36,079 nt of DNA, taken from an uncultured Pseudomonadota bacterium (GTDB lineage: Bacteria; Pseudomonadota; Gammaproteobacteria; Steroidobacterales; Steroidobacteraceae). Positions within the stretch are counted from its first letter, which is position 1. Every line of letters begins with the position of its first letter. The position numbers and the translations under genes are program-made. Shown piece by piece: positions 32,251 through 36,079 of the stretch. The stretch lies in NCBI GenBank assembly GCA_903839465.1, contig CAIMCI010000160.1, positions 1 to 36,079 of the forward strand. The letters are read 5' to 3'. A model generated the notes under the pieces. The model saw only the letters and a list, made by a program, of their open reading frames with translations, ran no database searches and was not told where the DNA came from.

Positions 32251-33069
32251 TCAAGCCCTGAACACGCGGTTCGCGAGGACCGGAAAACTCGCCCTGGCGC
32301 TGGCCTGGCCGGCGAGGTCGACATCGGCGGTCACGATGCCCGTACCGCGCGGCAGCCGGTCGAGGACCCGCCCCCAGTAATCGACGATCAGGCTGTCACC
32401 GTAGGTCTCGCGGCCGTTGGCATGCAGCCCCGACTGCGCCGCGGCGACGACATAGGCCATGTTCTCGATGGCGCGCGCCCGCAGCAGCACTTCCCAGTGC
32501 GCCCGGCCGGTCGGCGCGGTGAAGGCCGCCGGCACGACCAGTACCTCGGCCCCCTGGCGCACGAGTTCCCGGTAGAGCTCGGGAAACCGCACGTCGTAGC
32601 AGACCGACAGGCCGATGCGCCCGACCGGCGTGTCGACCAGCACGGCCGTCTGGCCGCGCTCGACGAAGGCGCTTTCGCGGTAGCTTTCCGCCCGCCCGGG
32701 CAGGTCGACGTCGAACAGGTGAATCTTGTCGTAGCGGGCGACCCGGCGCCCGTCGGCATCGTAGACAAGGCAGGTGTTGGTGGTCCGCTCCGGCGCCTGC
32801 GGTACCTTCATCGGCAGCGTGCCGCCGATCAGCCAGATGCGGTGGCGGGCGGCGGCCTCGGCGAGGAAGTCCTGCATCGGCCCCGCGCCATCCTCCTCGG
32901 CGACGCGCAGCTTGTCCGCTTCCGAGCGGCCCATGAAGGCGAAATTCTCGGGCAGGAGCGCCACGCTCGCGCCGGCCCCGGCGGCACGGCGTACGAGGTC
33001 GGCCGCAACGCCGAGGTTCGGCGCCACGTCGGCGTCGGCGCACAGCTGCAGGGTAGCGATCAGTCCCAT
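32251..33069 (-). CDS. nitrilase-superfamily amidase (Nit1/omega-amidase-like)
   Basis: A 272-residue carbon-nitrogen hydrolase with the Glu-Lys-Cys triad: LLPENFAFMG (Glu), YDKIHLFDVDLPG (Lys) and SVCYDVRFPELYREL (Cys). This branch includes deaminated-glutathione amidase and omega-amidase, both metabolite-repair enzymes; which one applies cannot be settled by eye. It sits between yhdP and tldD as in many gammaproteobacteria. No Shine-Dalgarno sequence is evident. A TATGCT at 33081-33076 ends six bases before the ATG, suggesting a leaderless message. Confidence 0.92.
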   Translation of the reverse strand: MGLIATLQLCADADVAPNLGVAADLVRRAAGAGASVALLPENFAFMGRSEADKLRVAEEDGAGPMQDFLAEAAARHRIWLIGGTLPMKVPQAPERTTNTCLVYDADGRRVARYDKIHLFDVDLPGRAESYRESAFVERGQTAVLVDTPVGRIGLSVCYDVRFPELYRELVRQGAEVLVVPAAFTAPTGRAHWEVLLRARAIENMAYVVAAAQSGLHANGRETYGDSLIVDYWGRVLDRLPRGTGIVTADVDLAGQASARASFPVLANRVFRA

Positions 33070-33125
33070 GGCCCAAGCATAGCGAATAGGGCACCGCCCG
33101 GCAGGCCCGGAGCGGGCGCCCGGCG

Positions 33126-36079
33126 TCAGCGCCGGCTGCGCGGCGATTCGACCGTTTCCGGCTCGGTGGCCGGCGCAGGTGGGGACGGCACCGGCGTAGG
33201 CGCGGGCGCAGGCGCAGGCGCCGTCAGCGCCGGGTCCGGCCCGGTGTCGAGTGCCCCGCTGCCCGCCTCCGCCGAATGGGCCGCCACTGCCCCGATGCTG
33301 TCGATCCTCGGTTTGTCCCAGGTACCGGTGATCCGGTAATAGCCGCGTGCGATTCCCTCGACCGCCCCCTGGAAGACCTTGGTGAAGAGGAAGAGCGCGC
33401 CGCCGATCACCGGCCCGCCGGCAATCGCACCGGCGGCGGCCAGCCCGTCGCCGAAGTGCCCGGTGACCACCGCCGTCTGGTCGTAGTCCTGCGCCTTGAA
33501 TCCGGTCCGGCCGACGAGGCCGATGTCCGCCGCCGGCCCCTTGACGACCAGATTGTTGGTGTAGGCGTTGCCGTCACGAAAATCGAAATCGCCCTGCAGG
33601 CTGTCGAAGGCGAAGCCCTTGTCGGTCAGATCGTGGAAATCGAGGGCGAGGCGACGCGGCAGGTTCGCGATCGACAGCAGGCCGAGCACCCGCCCGGCGC
33701 CGGGCTGGACGTTGAGGATCTGGCCGTCGCGGGCCTGGACGTGGGCCTTGCCCCACAGCCGCTCGAGGATCGTCGCGTCCAGACCGTCCTTCCAGCGCAG
33801 CTGGCCGCGCGCGTCGGCCGACGTGCCGGCCATCGTCGGCTCGAAGGCAAGCGCGAGGAGCGTCTCGCGCACGTCCGTGCTGTGCGCGCTGCCCTCGACC
33901 TCGCACCACTCGTTGTCGCCCTCGCCGGTCCAGCGGCCGGTCACCTGACCGGTGAAGGACGGCGCCTTGAGCGTGGCGCGATCGAGCTTCAGTCCGCCTT
34001 CGATGCGCGACAGGCTGGCATCGACCGTGCCGAGCTTGCGTTTCATGAACTCGAGATTGCCGACATGGGCGTTGATGGCCGGCAGGCCGGCAGGCCCCTC
34101 GCGCGGACCGTCGGCCTTGACGTCGGGATCCCGGTCGTTGAGGACCAGCCGCTCCAGATCGAGCTCGACCGGCTGTGCGCCGTGCAGCTCGTACGGTACC
34201 CGCACGCGGCCTGCAGCCGCGGGCCCGCTGCCGTGCACGTTCCAGGCGTCGGCGCCCGCCGTGAACTCGCCGCGCAGGTCCGTCAGGTTGAAGCCGAGTA
34301 TCCCGAAGCTGTCGACGGTGAGCTCACCACCCTTCAGCCAGCTCGAGAGCGGCGAGCCCGGCTTGTCGGACGTGCGCACGCGCAGCCAGGCGGACAGGTC
34401 AAAGCGCGGCAGCCGCCCCTCGAGCCAGACGCCCTCGGCCTCGCGCAGGCGCGGCAGGCCACCCCCGAAGCGGGTCGTGCCGCGCGCGAGCTTCAGGTGA
34501 CCGGACGAATCGTCGGCCTCGCCCGCCGGCGCCTTCAGCCATTCGCCGCTGAAGGCGTCGTTGCCGAGCGCGCCCTGGACCGTGAGGCGCGGGTCGCGCG
34601 GACCTTCGGCGGCGGCCAGCGACCGTGGCGGTGCTTCGTCCGCCTCGCGCACGCCGGGATCGAGCAGCAGGTCCGCCTTCAGGTTGCGCAAGGAGTCGGC
34701 GGACTTCGCGAGCGGCGCCGGAAAATGCAGGGCGAGGCCCGCCAGCGGCGACTCGACGTGCACGGCGACGGGCAGCCAGCGCGCCTCGGGCTCGCGGCGC
34801 GGCGGCGGCGGATGGTCATCCGGCTTTATCGCATACGGCCGGCCGGCCTCGGCCTCGCGCACCTGCCAAAGGTCAGGCTCGGGCGGCTTCGCCGGCAGCG
34901 GCTTCATCCAGTCGAGCCGGCCGAGCCTGACCTCGGCGTGCCAGTCGGTCGCGCCCTCCAGCCAGCGGCCCTGGGTGATGTCGAGCTGGGCCATCAGCCG
35001 CTCGGCGTTCGCATTGCCGTCGAGACGAACGACGGTCGTGTGCAGCCCGTCGGCGCCCTTGGCCGGTGCCTTGCTGTCGGCACGTACGGTGAGCGGGCCG
35101 CCGAGCAGCGTGGCCCGGATCGCCGCCGTGCTGAAATCGAGATTGCTGATGTGCAGCGACCCGCCGATGTCGGTCACCTCGTCGGCGAGGCCCGGCAGGC
35201 GCAGCGCAGCCCGGTCGAGCCGGGCGTCCACCTCGATGCGCCGGTCGCCGAAATGCCGCAGCGGCAGGTCGAGGTGCAGCTGGCCGGCGAACCCGCCGCG
35301 CCCGTCGATGGCCGCGAAATAGCTGCCGAGCGATTTGGCGACGGGCGAGGTCTGCAGCAGACGCAGCGCCCGGTGCAGGTCGCCGGTCGCATTGCCGCCG
35401 ATGAGCAGATCGGCATCGCGGAAATCGCTCATGACGGCCCGGCCGCCGCCGACGCTCAGGCCTGCCATGCGCGCCGCGCGCAGTTCCGCGTAAAAGCCCT
35501 GGTTGCGGAACTCGAGCTGGCCGCTGGCGTCCTCGACATCGGCCCAGCCGGTGGCGTAGTGCACGCGCGCGCCACTGAAGTCGCCCTGCACCAGCCAGAG
35601 GCCCTGGTGGTCGCGAAACGGGAAGCCCTCGGTGGGACCGACGTACTGCAGGCGGGCGTTGTTGATCCGCCCGGCCTGGAACGCCTGGTCGAGCCAGCTG
35701 ACCGCGTCGACCGGAAAGCGCATCAGCGGCAGGTACTTCACCGCACCGCGCAGTTCGACGTCGCGGATCGCAAGGTCGAGCACGAGGTGCGGCGGCTCGC
35801 TACCGCCGGGGACCCAGAGGCGGACGATGCCGCCGCCGTGCGCATCGGGCGTGTCGGCCGTGGCGTCGTCGCTGGCAAGGTGCCAGCCGTCGGCTTCCTG
35901 CGACCAACGCACCGTGGCCGCGATGCGCGTCGCGGTCACGGGCGCGCGCAGGTAGCGGGCAAGGTCGAGCGAGAGGGGCGCGGCGCGCAGCGTGAGGGTG
36001 CCGGCCGAACCGTGCGCGGCAATTTCGCCGTCGAGGCCCGTGAACCCCGGCACGGCGCGCCAGGCGCCGATGCCGAGGC
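33126..36079 (-). CDS. yhdP: YhdP family AsmA-like envelope protein, 3' part
   Basis: The C-terminal ~983 residues of a YhdP-type protein, a very long bridge-like protein of the AsmA class thought to carry phospholipids between inner and outer membranes. The frame runs off the window with no stop, and the GTG at 36053 is internal, so the start is outside. Visible family parts are VSWLDQAFQAGRINNARLQYVGP, RLGRLDWMKPLP, and the conserved C-terminal AsmA-like region GQILNVQPGAGRVLGLLSIANLPRR-like (about nt 33645-33720), LTDKGFAFDSLQGDF and YYRITGTWDKPRID. The tail is extended by a low-complexity Pro/Ala stretch of about 35 residues ending in SPRSRR. Confidence 0.93.
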   Translation of the reverse strand, partial: LGIGAWRAVPGFTGLDGEIAAHGSAGTLTLRAAPLSLDLARYLRAPVTATRIAATVRWSQEADGWHLASDDATADTPDAHGGGIVRLWVPGGSEPPHLVLDLAIRDVELRGAVKYLPLMRFPVDAVSWLDQAFQAGRINNARLQYVGPTEGFPFRDHQGLWLVQGDFSGARVHYATGWADVEDASGQLEFRNQGFYAELRAARMAGLSVGGGRAVMSDFRDADLLIGGNATGDLHRALRLLQTSPVAKSLGSYFAAIDGRGGFAGQLHLDLPLRHFGDRRIEVDARLDRAALRLPGLADEVTDIGGSLHISNLDFSTAAIRATLLGGPLTVRADSKAPAKGADGLHTTVVRLDGNANAERLMAQLDITQGRWLEGATDWHAEVRLGRLDWMKPLPAKPPEPDLWQVREAEAGRPYAIKPDDHPPPPRREPEARWLPVAVHVESPLAGLALHFPAPLAKSADSLRNLKADLLLDPGVREADEAPPRSLAAAEGPRDPRLTVQGALGNDAFSGEWLKAPAGEADDSSGHLKLARGTTRFGGGLPRLREAEGVWLEGRLPRFDLSAWLRVRTSDKPGSPLSSWLKGGELTVDSFGILGFNLTDLRGEFTAGADAWNVHGSGPAAAGRVRVPYELHGAQPVELDLERLVLNDRDPDVKADGPREGPAGLPAINAHVGNLEFMKRKLGTVDASLSRIEGGLKLDRATLKAPSFTGQVTGRWTGEGDNEWCEVEGSAHSTDVRETLLALAFEPTMAGTSADARGQLRWKDGLDATILERLWGKAHVQARDGQILNVQPGAGRVLGLLSIANLPRRLALDFHDLTDKGFAFDSLQGDFDFRDGNAYTNNLVVKGPAADIGLVGRTGFKAQDYDQTAVVTGHFGDGLAAAGAIAGGPVIGGALFLFTKVFQGAVEGIARGYYRITGTWDKPRIDSIGAVAAHSAEAGSGALDTGPDPALTAPAPAPAPTPVPSPPAPATEPETVESPRSRR

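Noticed and set aside
30505-33339. 944-codon plus-strand frame antisense to tldD and the nitrilase gene
   Set aside because: Both minus-strand genes are firmly identified; the antisense product shows no family features.
1-36079. CRISPR arrays, insertion sequences, prophage genes, rRNA genes
   Set aside because: No regularly spaced repeats, transposase-like or phage-like proteins or rRNA sequence were recognised on reading through both strands.

Overview
The window is a GC-rich (roughly two-thirds GC by eye), densely coded piece of a gammaproteobacterial chromosome. Signs for this are the rplM-rpsI operon beside coq7 and a Crp/Vfr/Clp-type regulator, darP (yjgA) divergent from pmbA, a purE-purK overlap, a yhdP-nitrilase-tldD run and a membrane-anchored DjlA. 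The coq7-crp pairing and the long SAICAR synthetase suggest the Xanthomonadales/Nevskiales/Steroidobacter side of the class. That placement is inference. No insertion sequence, integrase, prophage or CRISPR array was seen, and no gene-free stretch exceeds about 250 bases.

Layout. 1-2583: rpiA, an orphan AbiEi-type antitoxin-like gene with an AT-rich upstream island, then a DUF3147 membrane protein and an NADPH-dependent FMN reductase. 2647-5221: a YtcJ-like exported amidohydrolase and a DUF71/Dph6-like ATP-binding protein. 5301-6325: tRNA-Gln(CTG) directly behind rplM-rpsI, closed by a strong terminator. 6479-7968: coq7 and crp. 8014-9930: rpe, an orphan Xre/MbcA/ParS-like gene and djlA. 10096-15290: purC, a BtuF-like protein without signal peptide, an S9 peptidase and a YihY/BrkB membrane protein. 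15303-19549: a DUF2884-like lipoprotein, pmbA, darP, purE and purK. 19590-20912: an ExeA/GspA-type ATPase fused to an FHA domain.

20976-24622 is the most interesting block. Four genes are tightly coupled on the minus strand: an Xre-cupin regulator, a standalone B3/B4 tRNA-editing-type protein, a PLP-dependent Cys/Met-family gamma-lyase and an FMN split-barrel protein. A small EamA/DMT transporter diverges from them. The combination of a B3/B4 deacylase with a PLP gamma-lyase recalls the canavanine-defence genes known from plant-associated bacteria (canavanyl-tRNA(Arg) deacylase CtdA and canavanine gamma-lyase). It is best read as a detoxification or utilisation cassette for canavanine or another toxic amino-acid analogue.

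24774-30712 holds an envelope-sensing two-component cassette (OmpR-type regulator, LysM-FecR protein, CHASE2-PAS histidine kinase). Facing it is a degenerate NarX-like kinase whose N-terminus looks frameshifted. 30709-36079: tldD, a nitrilase-family amidase and the 3' part of yhdP. PmbA (TldE) and TldD, the two halves of one protease, are both in the window, about 13.5 kb apart.

A recurring signal is a -10 hexamer ending exactly six bases before a start codon (AbiEi-like gene, coq7, purE, nitrilase; eight bases for the response regulator). This arrangement predicts leaderless mRNAs.
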